A DNA stretch of 64,000 bases from JAGVSZ01 sp019137045 (lineage in GTDB: Bacteria > Pseudomonadota > Gammaproteobacteria > Burkholderiales > SG8-39), in contig JAXMFT010000016.1 of NCBI GenBank assembly GCA_046347635.1, positions 7,680 to 71,679 of the forward strand, in the 5' to 3' direction. Of the stretch, positions 24,487-32,737 are shown one piece after another; the stretch's first letter is position 1; each line of letters starts with the position of its first letter. The position numbers were made by a program, and so were the translations under genes. The notes below the pieces were generated by a model, which ran no database searches, was not told the origin of the DNA, and was given only the letters and a program-made list of their open reading frames with translations.

Positions 24487-24860
24487 TCGTGGAAGTCCTC
24501 GTCGAGATAGGCCTTGATCGGAAGGTCGCCGGTGAGCACGCGCGTGTCCACCTCGACGATCTCCTCGGTGATCCGGGCATTCGCCGCGGCCGCCTGGCGC
24601 GCCTCCTGCCAGAAATGCACGCCCCCGAGGGCGAGGACGAGGAGGGCGATCGAGAGACCGACCTGCGCCCACGCGCCGACCGGGGTGCCGCGGCGCGACG
24701 CGGCATCGCGTACGGACGTCGCCGGCGCACGCGCGCCGGCGCACTGGGCCGCGAGCGCGCGCCCGCGGGCGGCCTCCAGGCGCGCCAGCACGGCGGGCTC
24801 CAGGCGCAGCCCGGCGTCGAGGACGGGTCCGATCTTCGCGGCGAACTGGTGTTCGTTCAT
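24462..24860 (-). CDS. DUF3619 membrane protein, putative anti-sigma partner
   Basis: This 132-residue protein has a cytoplasmic N terminus (MNEHQFAAKIGPVLDAGLRL), one transmembrane helix (VGLSIALLVLALGGVHFW) and a short outer part ending YLDEDFHEWLKQ. It belongs to DUF3619. Its start overlaps the sigma factor stop by four bases (ATGA), and a single-pass protein right behind an ECF sigma gene is the usual place for an anti-sigma factor. No HxxxCxxC zinc motif is present, so the anti-sigma role is an inference. Confidence 0.82.
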   Translation of the reverse strand: MNEHQFAAKIGPVLDAGLRLEPAVLARLEAARGRALAAQCAGARAPATSVRDAASRRGTPVGAWAQVGLSIALLVLALGGVHFWQEARQAAAANARITEEIVEVDTRVLTGDLPIKAYLDEDFHEWLKQSSE

Positions 24861-25423
24861 AGCGCGATGCCTTTTGCCCGGAGCGCGGCGGCCAGGGCGT
24901 GCGCGGCACGCGAACAATGCGTCTTGACGCTGCCTTCCGAGCATCCCATCACGGCAGCGGTCTCCGCAACGTCAAATTCCTCCCAGTAACGGAGGAGAAA
25001 GGCCTCGCGTTGACGCGCGGGCAGCCGTACGATTTCTTTTTCAATTATTTCAAGGAGTTGCGCCTGCTCCATCTGCTCCTCCGGGGCCTTCTCGTGGCTC
25101 GCGCCGGCTTCCGCCTCGAGCGTCTCCAGGGGGTCCGAGTCCTCCTCGTCGCGCCTGCCGCCGAGCGCCGAGAGCACGGTGGTCCACAGGTTGCGCACCC
25201 GACGGCGGCGGAAGTAATCGCGGATGGCGTTCTGCAGGATCCGCTGGAAGAGCAGCGGCAACTCCGCGCTCGGCTTGTCGCCGTACTTCTCGGCGAGCCG
25301 CAGCATCGCGTCCTGGACGATGTCGAGCGCGGCCTCGTCCTCGCGCACGGCGAACACCGCCTGCTTGTAGGCGCGTCGCTCGACACCGGCGAGGAAGTCG
25401 GAGAGTTCTGTGCGCGTGGCCAG
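24857..25423 (-). CDS. ECF-type RNA polymerase sigma factor
   Basis: This 188-residue sigma factor has region 2 (VQDAMLRLAEKYGD to DYFRRRRVRNLW) and region 4 (LPARQREAFLLRYWEEFDVAETAAVMGCSEG recognition helix, here split only for mention). Homologues start MA-x-ELSDFLA, which here aligns to a CTG codon at 25423 with AAGGA eight bases before it. No ATG, GTG or TTG exists at that place. The alternatives are an upstream GTG at 25522 or ATG at 25606, which would add arginine- and proline-rich sequence unlike the family. It governs the following three genes and probably envelope stress targets. Confidence 0.82.
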   Translation of the reverse strand: MATRTELSDFLAGVERRAYKQAVFAVREDEAALDIVQDAMLRLAEKYGDKPSAELPLLFQRILQNAIRDYFRRRRVRNLWTTVLSALGGRRDEEDSDPLETLEAEAGASHEKAPEEQMEQAQLLEIIEKEIVRLPARQREAFLLRYWEEFDVAETAAVMGCSEGSVKTHCSRAAHALAAALRAKGIAL

Positions 25424-25592
25424 GGGCGGAGTCCTTGTTATGCGGGGCGCGCGGTCCGGCGCCCCGCCGTCCGTGGCCCGACTCCCGGCGCGCCGGGCGC
25501 GCGCCGCGCGGCCCCGCTTCACGCCGCCGCGGGAATCGCTGCGGATGGTAGCAAACCGAAAATCCGCCCGCAGGGTCCCTTGACCGGCTCGC

Positions 25593-25637
25593 TTGACCCG
25601 CTGCACACCAGCCTTTACCCTTGACCATTTTCGTCAA
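25593..25637 (+). promoter_or_regulatory. Candidate ilvB promoter with overlapping inverted repeat
   Basis: TTGACC (25593-25598), a 17-base spacer and TACCCT (25616-25621) form a modest sigma-70 promoter. The predicted start near 25628 falls inside an inverted repeat, TTGAC-N7-GTCAA, at 25621-25637, which would suit a repressor site. The 239-base gap before ilvB shows no branched-chain-rich leader peptide. Confidence 0.4.
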
Positions 25638-25662
25638 AGATTCAACGCAATAGGACCGCCCC

Positions 25663-27396
25663 ATGGACCGTGCCACCAAACTCGTCGCGCCGGAGCTCTC
25701 GGGCGCCGAGATCCTCATTCGCTGTCTCGAGGCCGAGGGCGTCGAGTACGTCTTCGGATACCCCGGCGGCGCGGTGCTGTTCATCTACGACGAGCTCTTC
25801 AAGCAGGACAAGGTCAAGCACGTCCTGGTCCGGCACGAGCAGGGGGCGGCGCACGCGGCCGACGCCTACTCCCGGGCGAGCGACAAGGTCGGGGTGTGCC
25901 TGGTCACCTCCGGGCCGGGCGTGACCAACGCGCTGACCGGCATCGCGACCGCGTACATGGACTCGATCCCGATGGTGGTCATCACCGGGCAGGTGCCGAC
26001 GCACGCGATCGGGCAGGACGCGTTCCAGGAGGTCGACGCGGTCGGCGTCACGCGGCCGTGCGTGAAGCACAACTTCCTCGTGAAGGACGTGCGCGACCTG
26101 GCGCTGACGATCAAGAAGGCGTTCCACATCGCCCGCAGCGGCCGGCCGGGGCCGGTGGTGGTCGACGTCCCGAAGGACGTGACCGGCGCGCGCTGCCGGT
26201 TCGAGTATCCGGACGCGGTCGTCATGCGCTCCTACAACCCGACGGTCAAGGGTCATCCGGGGCAGATCAAGAAGGCCGCGCAGCTGCTGCTCGAGGCCAA
26301 GCGGCCGATGGTGTACACGGGCGGCGGCGTGATCCTCTCGGACGCGGCCGCGCAACTGACCAAGCTGGTGAAGCTGCTCGGCTTTCCGTGCACCAACACG
26401 CTGATGGGGCTGGGGGGGTATCCGGCGACCGACGCGCAGCACCTGGGCATGCTCGGCATGCACGGCACCTATCAGGCGAACATGGCGATGCAGCATTGCG
26501 ACGTGCTGCTCGCCGTCGGCGCGCGCTTCGACGACCGCGTGATCGGCAATCCTGCCCACTTCGGCTCGGTGCCGCGCAGGATCGTCCACGTGGACATCGA
26601 CCCGTCGTCGATCTCCAAGCGCGTCAAGGTCGACGTTCCGATCGTCGGCAACGTGCGCGAGGTGCTCGACGAGCTCCTCAAGCTGCTCGACGGCCAGGCG
26701 GGCAAGCTCGACCAGCGGGCGCTCAAGGCCTGGTGGACGCAGATCGAGCAGTGGCGGTCGAAGGACTGCCTGCGCTACGACCGCGCCTCGGCCATCATCA
26801 AGCCGCAGTTCGTCATCGAGAAGCTCTACGAGGTGACCGGCGGCGACGCGATCGTGGCCTCGGACGTCGGCCAGCACCAGATGTGGGCGGCGCAGTTCTA
26901 CAAGTTCGACCGGCCGCGCCGCTGGATCAACTCGGGCGGGCTGGGCACGATGGGGTTCGGCCTGCCGGCCGCGATGGGGGCGCAGTTCGCGCACCCGGGG
27001 GCGACGGTGGCGTGCGTCACCGGCGAGGCGAGCTTCATGATGTGCATGCAGGAGCTCTCCACCTGCAAGCAGTACCGCCTGCCGATCAAGATCGTGAACC
27101 TCAACAACCGCTACATGGGCATGGTGCGGCAGTGGCAGCAGTTCTTCCACGGCAACCGCTACTCCCAGTCGTACATGGACGCGCTGCCCGATTTCGTGAA
27201 GCTCGCAGAGAGCTTCGGACACGTGGGTGTGCGGGTCGAGAAGCCCGCCGACGTCGAGCCGGCGCTGCGCGAGGCGTTCGGGCGCAGGCAGGACCTGGTG
27301 TTTCTCGACTTCCTCACCGACCAGTCCGAGAACGTCTATCCGATGGTGCCCGGCGGGAAAGGGATCTCCGAGATGATCCTCGCCGAGGAACTGTGA
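25663..27396 (+). CDS. ilvB: Acetolactate synthase large subunit
   Basis: This 577-residue thiamine-diphosphate and FAD enzyme makes acetolactate and acetohydroxybutyrate, the first shared step to valine, leucine and isoleucine. The conserved glutamate lies in VRHEQGAAHAADAY, and the phosphate-binding region reads TGEASFMMCMQEL to NLNNRYMGMV. The usual GDG of the TPP motif is GEA here, a substitution of a kind I recall as common in betaproteobacterial enzymes. Quinone- and herbicide-site segments (QVPTHAIGQDAFQEVD) are intact. It is followed by ilvH and ilvC. Confidence 0.97.
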   Translation: MDRATKLVAPELSGAEILIRCLEAEGVEYVFGYPGGAVLFIYDELFKQDKVKHVLVRHEQGAAHAADAYSRASDKVGVCLVTSGPGVTNALTGIATAYMDSIPMVVITGQVPTHAIGQDAFQEVDAVGVTRPCVKHNFLVKDVRDLALTIKKAFHIARSGRPGPVVVDVPKDVTGARCRFEYPDAVVMRSYNPTVKGHPGQIKKAAQLLLEAKRPMVYTGGGVILSDAAAQLTKLVKLLGFPCTNTLMGLGGYPATDAQHLGMLGMHGTYQANMAMQHCDVLLAVGARFDDRVIGNPAHFGSVPRRIVHVDIDPSSISKRVKVDVPIVGNVREVLDELLKLLDGQAGKLDQRALKAWWTQIEQWRSKDCLRYDRASAIIKPQFVIEKLYEVTGGDAIVASDVGQHQMWAAQFYKFDRPRRWINSGGLGTMGFGLPAAMGAQFAHPGATVACVTGEASFMMCMQELSTCKQYRLPIKIVNLNNRYMGMVRQWQQFFHGNRYSQSYMDALPDFVKLAESFGHVGVRVEKPADVEPALREAFGRRQDLVFLDFLTDQSENVYPMVPGGKGISEMILAEEL

Positions 27397-27475
27397 TCAG
27401 AGCGCACGCGAGGCCCCCCGCATGAACGCGCCAGTCGCAAGCCCCTACACGCTGCCCGCCGCCGAGACGAAGGCG

Positions 27476-27967
27476 ATGCGCCACATCGTCTCCATCCTGC
27501 TCGAGAACGAGCCCGGAGCGCTCTCGCGCGTCGCCGGCCTGTTCTCGGCGCGCGGCTACAACATCGAGTCGCTGACCGTCGCGCCGACCGAGGACGGGTC
27601 GCTGTCGCGCATGACGATCGTCACCACCGGCTCCGACGACGTGCTCGAGCAGATCACCAAGCAGCTCAACAAGCTGATCGAGGTGGTCAAGCTCGTCGAC
27701 CTGTCGGAAGCGCCGCACATCGAGCGCGAGCTGATGCTGATCAAGGTGCGCGCCACCGGCAAGGACCGCGAGGAGATGAAGCGCATGGCCGACATCTTCC
27801 GCGGGCGCATCCTCGACGTGACCGAGACCACGTACACGATCGAGCTCACCGGCACCGGATCGAAGCTCGACGCGTTCATCGAGGCGCTCGACAAGGCCGC
27901 GATCTTGGAGACGGTGCGCACCGGCGCCTCGGGCATCGCGCGCGGCGAACGGGTGCTGAAGGTCTGA
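27476..27967 (+). CDS. ilvH: Acetolactate synthase small (regulatory) subunit
   Basis: This 163-residue regulatory subunit activates IlvB and confers valine feedback. It has an N-terminal ACT domain (MRHIVSILLENEPGALSRVAG) and the C-terminal ALS domain ending ARGERVLKV. I choose the internal ATG because it gives exactly the family length and start. An in-frame ATG at 27422 would add 18 residues (NAPVASPYTLPAAETKA) with no counterpart in the family, but it cannot be excluded. Confidence 0.93.
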   Translation: MRHIVSILLENEPGALSRVAGLFSARGYNIESLTVAPTEDGSLSRMTIVTTGSDDVLEQITKQLNKLIEVVKLVDLSEAPHIERELMLIKVRATGKDREEMKRMADIFRGRILDVTETTYTIELTGTGSKLDAFIEALDKAAILETVRTGASGIARGERVLKV

Positions 27968-27979
27968 ATCTCACCGGTA

Positions 27980-28002
27980 GGGGGTAGGGGGAGGGGGAAG
28001 GG
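27980..28002 (+). other. G-quadruplex-type G-run in the ilvH-ilvC gap
   Basis: Four G-runs (5, 5, 5 and 3 bases) separated by TA, A and AA lie 13 bases after the ilvH stop, on the coding strand and so in the mRNA. This fits the classical G4 pattern with very short loops. It is placed 65 bases before the ilvC start. Confidence 0.55.
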
Positions 28003-28066
28003 TGGCGGCTGCGGCCGGCCCCGGCGCCCATCCCGCGTCTCCCGACGACAACCAAGGGGCAATTCG

Positions 28067-29083
28067 ATGAAGGTCTACTACGACAAGGACGCCGACCTCT
28101 CGCTCATCAAGGGCAAGAAGGTCACCATCGTGGGCTACGGCTCGCAGGGCCACGCGCACGCGCTCAACCTGCAGGACTCGGGGGTGAAGGTGACCGTCGC
28201 CCTGCGCAAGGGCGGCGCATCGTGGAACAAGGCGAAGAACGCCAAGCTGCAGGTCAAGGACATCCCGGAGGCGGTGAAGGGCGCCGACATCGTGATGATC
28301 TTGCTGCCCGACGAGCACCATGCGCAGATCTACCGCGATCACGTCGAGCCGAACATCAAGAAGGGCGCGGCGCTCGCTTTTGCGCACGGCTTCAACATCC
28401 ACTACGGCCAGATCCAGCCGCGCGCCGACCTCGACGTGTTCATGGTGGCGCCGAAGGCGCCCGGCCACACCGTGCGCTCGACCTACGCGCAGGGGGGCGG
28501 CACGCCGATGCTGATCGCGATCCACCAGAACCCGTCGAAGAAGGCGCGCGACATCGCCCTCTCCTACGCCGCGGCGATCGGCGGCGGGCGCGCTGGGATC
28601 ATCGAGACCAATTTCAAGGAAGAGACCGAGACCGACCTGTTCGGCGAGCAGACGGTGCTCTGCGGCGGGTGCGTCGAGCTGGTGAAGGCGGGTTTCGAGA
28701 CGCTGGTCGAGGCGGGCTACGCGCCCGAGATGGCCTACTTCGAGTGCCTGCACGAGCTGAAGCTGATCGTCGACCTGATGTACGAGGGCGGGATCGGCAC
28801 GATGAACTACTCGATCTCGAACAATGCGGAGTACGGCGAGTACGTCACCGGGCCGAAGATCATCACCGCGGAAACCCGGGAGGCGATGCGCGCGGCGCTG
28901 CGCGACATCCAGTCCGGCGAGTACGCCAAGAGCTTCATCCTCGAGAACCGCGCCGGCGCGCCGACGCTGCTCTCGCGCCGTCGCATGACCGCGGAGCACG
29001 AGATCGAGAAGGTGGGCGGAAAGCTGCGCGACATGATGCCGTGGATCCGCAAGAACCGTCTGGTCGACACGAACAAGAACTAG
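28067..29083 (+). CDS. ilvC: Ketol-acid reductoisomerase
   Basis: This 338-residue class I enzyme converts acetolactate to dihydroxy-isovalerate with NADPH and magnesium. The nucleotide motif is GYGSQGHAHALNL, and magnesium ligands lie in ETNFKEETETDLFGEQ and in the ECLHELKLIVDLMYEGG segment. The AAGGGGC ribosome site is well placed. It is the third gene of the ilvBHC group and is followed by psd. Confidence 0.97.
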   Translation: MKVYYDKDADLSLIKGKKVTIVGYGSQGHAHALNLQDSGVKVTVALRKGGASWNKAKNAKLQVKDIPEAVKGADIVMILLPDEHHAQIYRDHVEPNIKKGAALAFAHGFNIHYGQIQPRADLDVFMVAPKAPGHTVRSTYAQGGGTPMLIAIHQNPSKKARDIALSYAAAIGGGRAGIIETNFKEETETDLFGEQTVLCGGCVELVKAGFETLVEAGYAPEMAYFECLHELKLIVDLMYEGGIGTMNYSISNNAEYGEYVTGPKIITAETREAMRAALRDIQSGEYAKSFILENRAGAPTLLSRRRMTAEHEIEKVGGKLRDMMPWIRKNRLVDTNKN

Positions 29084-29115
29084 CCCGCGTCCGGGGCCGC
29101 AGCGAGGCGAAGGAC

Positions 29116-29757
29116 GTGGCCGCCTACCCGCATCCGATCATAGCTCGCGAGGGATGGCCGTTCCTCGCCGCGAGCGTCGCCGCGGCGGCTGCGGTCGGCT
29201 GGCTCGCCGGCTGGTGGTGGTCGGTTCCGATATGGGTGTGGGTGCTGTTCGTGCTGCAGTTCTTTCGCGATCCGGCGCGGGCGGTGCCCGGCGACCGGAG
29301 CACCGTCGTCGCTCCGGCCGACGGTCGCATCGTCGCGGTCGAGAAGGCGCAGGACCCCTACCTGAAGCGCACCGCCACCAAGCTGAGCGTGTTCATGAAC
29401 GTGTTCAACGTGCATTCGAACCGGGCGCCGGTCGACGGGGAAGTGCGCGAGGCGTGGTACGACGCGGGAGCGTTCATGAACGCGGCGCTCGACAAGGCCT
29501 CGCTCCGGAACGAGCGCAATGCCCTGTGGCTGCGCGCCGACGCCGGGCCCGACGTGGTGTGCGTGCAGGTCGCCGGGCTGATCGCGCGACGCATCCTCTG
29601 CTACGCCAAGCCGGGCGACCGGCTGGCGCGCGGCGAGCGCTTCGGGTTCATCCGCTTCGGCTCGCGCGTGGATCTCTACCTGCCGCCGGAGGCGCGCGTG
29701 CGCGTCGAGCTGGGGCAGAAGGTGAGCGCGGGCGCAACGATCATGGCGGAGCTCTGA
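29116..29757 (+). CDS. psd: Phosphatidylserine decarboxylase proenzyme (short form)
   Basis: This 213-residue short-type Psd makes phosphatidylethanolamine. Two hydrophobic segments (FLAASVAAAAAVGWLAG and WVWVLFVLQFF) anchor it in the inner membrane. The catalytic pieces are HSNRAPVDG and the self-cleavage site G-S in RFGSRVDLYLP, where serine becomes the pyruvoyl group of the alpha chain. GTG start with GAAGG upstream. pssA, which makes its substrate, follows 5 bases later. Confidence 0.92.
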   Translation: MAAYPHPIIAREGWPFLAASVAAAAAVGWLAGWWWSVPIWVWVLFVLQFFRDPARAVPGDRSTVVAPADGRIVAVEKAQDPYLKRTATKLSVFMNVFNVHSNRAPVDGEVREAWYDAGAFMNAALDKASLRNERNALWLRADAGPDVVCVQVAGLIARRILCYAKPGDRLARGERFGFIRFGSRVDLYLPPEARVRVELGQKVSAGATIMAEL

Positions 29758-29762
29758 GCGCC

Positions 29763-30524
29763 GTGGCCGAGCTGCCGCGCGATCGCCGGGGAGTGCTGCG
29801 CGGGGCGCTGCGCCGGCGCGGCATCTACCTGCTGCCGAACCTGTTCACGACCGCGGCGCTCTTCGCCGGCTTCTACGCGATCGTGCAGGCGATGAACGGG
29901 ATCTACGACCAGGCGGCGATCGGGGTGTTCATCGCGATGGTGCTCGACGGGCTCGACGGCCGGGTGGCGCGGCTGACCCGCACGCAGAGCGAGTTCGGTG
30001 CCGAGTACGACAGTCTCGCCGACATGGTCTCCTTCGGCGCCGCGCCGGCGCTCATCATGTACGTGTGGGCGCTGCAGCCGCTCGGACGCCTGGGCTGGAT
30101 CGCGGCGTTCGTGTACTGCGTCGGGGCGGCGCTGCGGCTCGCGCGCTTCAACACGAACATCGACATCATCGACAAGCGCTTCTTCCAGGGGCTGCCGAGC
30201 CCGGCCGCCGCGGCGCTGGTCGCCGGCTTCGTCTGGATCGTCGACGACTTCCAGGTCGAGCGGGTGATCTGGCTGCGGTACCTCGCGTGCGGCATCACGC
30301 TCTTCGCCGGCATCACGATGGTGACGAACGCGCCGTACTACAGCTTCAAGGACATCAACTTCCGCCGCAGCGTGCCGTTCTGGGCGATCCTGATCATCGT
30401 GCTCGCCCTGATCGTGATCTCGGCCAATCCGCCGCTGGTGCTGTTCGGCCTGTTCGTCGCCTACTCGCTCTCGGGCTACGTGCTCTGGGCGTGGAACCGC
30501 CGCCGACCCCGGCCGCGCCAGTGA
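29763..30524 (+). CDS. pssA: CDP-diacylglycerol-serine O-phosphatidyltransferase
   Basis: This 253-residue CDP-alcohol phosphotransferase makes phosphatidylserine in the inner membrane. The signature DG-x2-AR-x8-G-x3-D-x3-D is complete, from DGLDGRVARL to EYDSLAD. Several hydrophobic segments follow. GTG is the only suitable start. Together with psd it forms the phosphatidylethanolamine pair within the branched-chain amino acid cluster, an arrangement usual in betaproteobacteria. Confidence 0.93.
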   Translation: MAELPRDRRGVLRGALRRRGIYLLPNLFTTAALFAGFYAIVQAMNGIYDQAAIGVFIAMVLDGLDGRVARLTRTQSEFGAEYDSLADMVSFGAAPALIMYVWALQPLGRLGWIAAFVYCVGAALRLARFNTNIDIIDKRFFQGLPSPAAAALVAGFVWIVDDFQVERVIWLRYLACGITLFAGITMVTNAPYYSFKDINFRRSVPFWAILIIVLALIVISANPPLVLFGLFVAYSLSGYVLWAWNRRRPRPRQ

Positions 30525-30534
30525 GTCGGCCCCG

Positions 30535-30563
30535 TTGCGCCGGCGCCGGAATGCCGCTATAGT
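30535..30563 (+). promoter_or_regulatory. Sigma-70 promoter for the leu leader and leuA
   Basis: TTGCGC (30535-30540), a 17-base spacer and TATAGT (30558-30563) make a good promoter just after pssA. The expected start, seven or eight bases past the -10, is the A of the leader ATG at 30571. Confidence 0.65.
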
Positions 30564-30570
30564 CGCCCGC

Positions 30571-30648
30571 ATGCCTCCCGAAGCGACCATCCTCTCGCTT
30601 CTTCTCCGCAGCCTGCTGCTCGGGCTGCTGCTGCGCCTCGCGCGCTAG
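30571..30648 (+). CDS. leuL: Leucine-rich leader peptide (leu attenuator)
   Basis: This 25-codon reading frame has 11 leucines, most in two blocks (ILSLLLRSLLLGLLLRLAR), and lies 90 bases before leuA. The composition is that expected of an attenuation leader whose translation senses charged tRNA-Leu. No ribosome site precedes the ATG, and the predicted transcription start falls on or beside it, so the peptide may be made from a leaderless message. The downstream 90 bases contain GC-rich segments that could pair (CTCCGCGGCGCGG region) but no clear terminator with T-run, so the read-out may be by another route. Confidence 0.72.
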   Translation: MPPEATILSLLLRSLLLGLLLRLAR

Positions 30649-30738
30649 CCCACCCAACCCACAATTTCGGCAAGTCTCGATGCGACGCGGAACTCCGCGG
30701 CGCGGAAAGGCGTCCCGACGTCCACAGCGGAGACCAGC

Positions 30739-32292
30739 ATGAGCACCGAACGCCTGATCATCTTCGACACGACCCTGCGCGACGGGGAACAGAGTCCCGG
30801 CGCCTCGATGACGCGGGAGGAGAAGCTGCGCATCGCCAAGCAGCTCGAGCGCCTGCGGGTGGACGTGATCGAGGCCGGCTTCCCCGCGGCCTCGAACGGA
30901 GACTTCGAGGCAGTGCGTGCGATCGCCAACGTGATCAAGGATTCGACCGTCGCGGGGCTGTGCCGCGCCAACGATCGCGACGTCGCGCGCGGCGTCGAGG
31001 CGCTGAAGGGTGCGAAGTCCTGGCGCGTGCACACCTTCATCGCCACCAGCCCGCTGCACATGGAGAAGAAGCTGCGCATGACGCCGGAGCAGGTGCTCGA
31101 GCAGGCGCGGCTCGCGGTGCGCTTCGCGCGCAACCACTGCCCCGACGTCGAGTTCTCGCCCGAGGACGGCAGCCGCTCCGAAGTCGACTTCCTGTGCAGG
31201 GTGCTGGAGGCGGTGATCCGGGAGGGCGCGACCACGATCAACATCGCCGACACCGTCGGCTACGCCGTGCCGCAGCAGTTCGGGGAGTTCATCCGGACGC
31301 TGCGTTCGCGCATCCCGAACTCCGACCAGGCGCGCTGGTCGGTCCATTGCCACAACGACCTCGGCATGGCGGTGGCGAACTCGCTCGCCGGGGTGGTGAT
31401 CGGCGGCGCGCGCCAGGTGGAGTGCACCGTCAACGGGCTCGGCGAGCGCGCCGGCAACACCTCGCTCGAGGAGATCGTGATGGCGGTCAAGACCCGCAAG
31501 GACTTCTTCGGGCTGGAGACGCGCATCGACACGACGCAGATCGTCCCCGCCTCGCGCCTGGTGTCGCAGATCACCGGGTTCGTGGTGCAGCCGAACAAGG
31601 CGGTGGTCGGGGCGAACGCGTTCGCGCATGCCTCGGGCATCCACCAGGACGGGGTGCTCAAGGCGCGCCAGACCTACGAGATCATGACCGCCGAGGACGT
31701 CGGCTGGAGCACGAACAAGATCGTGCTCGGCAAGCTCTCGGGCCGCAACGCGTTCAAGCAGCGGCTGCGCGAGCTGGGCATCGAGCTCGACAGCGAAGAG
31801 GCGGTCAACGTCGCGTTCCAGAAATTCAAGGACCTCGCCGACAAGAAGGCCGAGATCTTCGACGAGGACCTGCAGATGCTCGTGTCCGACGAGGCGGTTA
31901 CCGCCGAGCGCGAGCACTGGAAGCTCGTGCACCTCAACCAGGCGAGCGGCATGGGCGAGCGCCCGCACGCCGCGATCGTGCTGAACGAGGGGGGCGCCGA
32001 GCGCAAGGCCGACTCCCACGGCGACGGCCCGGTCGACGCGACGTTCAAGGCGATCGAGCGCATCGCGCGGAGCGGCTCCGACCTGCTGCTCTTCTCGGTG
32101 AACGCGGTGACGCAGGGCACCGAGTCGCAGGGCGAGGTCACCGTGCGGCTCGCCCGGGGCGGGCGGGTCGTCAATGGCGTGGGCGCCGACACCGACATCA
32201 TCGTGGCGTCGGCCAAGGCCTACGTGAACGCGCTGAACAAGCTCGCGTCGGACGCGCCCGTCAACCCGCAGCACGGCGCGCTGACGCCCTGA
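30739..32292 (+). CDS. leuA: 2-isopropylmalate synthase
   Basis: This 517-residue enzyme condenses acetyl-CoA and 2-oxoisovalerate, the first step of leucine synthesis. The HMGL-like catalytic domain starts with TLRDGEQSPGA and includes the metal-binding HCHNDLG; the C-terminal leucine-binding regulatory domain is complete (GDGPVDATFKAIERI to LARGGRVVNG). It is not linked to leuBCD here but follows the psd-pssA pair, as usual in betaproteobacteria. A leucine-rich leader lies in front. Confidence 0.97.
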   Translation: MSTERLIIFDTTLRDGEQSPGASMTREEKLRIAKQLERLRVDVIEAGFPAASNGDFEAVRAIANVIKDSTVAGLCRANDRDVARGVEALKGAKSWRVHTFIATSPLHMEKKLRMTPEQVLEQARLAVRFARNHCPDVEFSPEDGSRSEVDFLCRVLEAVIREGATTINIADTVGYAVPQQFGEFIRTLRSRIPNSDQARWSVHCHNDLGMAVANSLAGVVIGGARQVECTVNGLGERAGNTSLEEIVMAVKTRKDFFGLETRIDTTQIVPASRLVSQITGFVVQPNKAVVGANAFAHASGIHQDGVLKARQTYEIMTAEDVGWSTNKIVLGKLSGRNAFKQRLRELGIELDSEEAVNVAFQKFKDLADKKAEIFDEDLQMLVSDEAVTAEREHWKLVHLNQASGMGERPHAAIVLNEGGAERKADSHGDGPVDATFKAIERIARSGSDLLLFSVNAVTQGTESQGEVTVRLARGGRVVNGVGADTDIIVASAKAYVNALNKLASDAPVNPQHGALTP

Positions 32293-32307
32293 GGTGCGCG
32301 GCGCGCG

Positions 32308-32655
32308 CTAGGCGCCGGTCGTGCGCGCGCCGCGGGCGGCGCCGATCGCGCTCGCGAAGAGCGCGAGCGCGAGCACGATCTCCGCGAGTGCAAGCCGCCG
32401 CACCGGGCCGGGCTCGGCCCACGCGCGCACGACGCCCTCGGCCAGGTAGGCGAGCGCGAGGAAAGTCGTCCACTGGAACGTGCGGCGCCGGCCGTGCAGG
32501 AGGCCGAAAAGCGGCGCGAGCAGCGGCACCGCCTTGAGCACGAGCCACGACCCGCCGGGACGGGCGGGCGCGAGCCACAGCTCCCAGGCGAGGGCGAGCG
32601 CCACGAGGGCGAGCAGGCTGCCGACCGCGCACGCCTGCCACGCCGGCCGGCTCAC
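32308..32655 (-). CDS. DUF2069 small membrane protein
   Basis: This protein of about 115 residues has four hydrophobic segments and the DUF2069 pattern: LALAWELWLAPARPGGSWLVLK, PLFGLLHGRRRTFQW and LAYLAEGVVRAW. Function unknown. GTG at 32655 gives the family length; a TTG at 32673 in the same frame would add six residues. It lies behind wrbA and converges on leuA. Confidence 0.82.
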   Translation of the reverse strand: MSRPAWQACAVGSLLALVALALAWELWLAPARPGGSWLVLKAVPLLAPLFGLLHGRRRTFQWTTFLALAYLAEGVVRAWAEPGPVRRLALAEIVLALALFASAIGAARGARTTGA

Positions 32656-32737
32656 CGGGCCCGCGTCCGCCAAGAGGCGCTTGCGAGGGCGGCCCCGCGC
32701 AAGCAATTCCACCACGGCGGGAGGCGGACGTCCTCGC

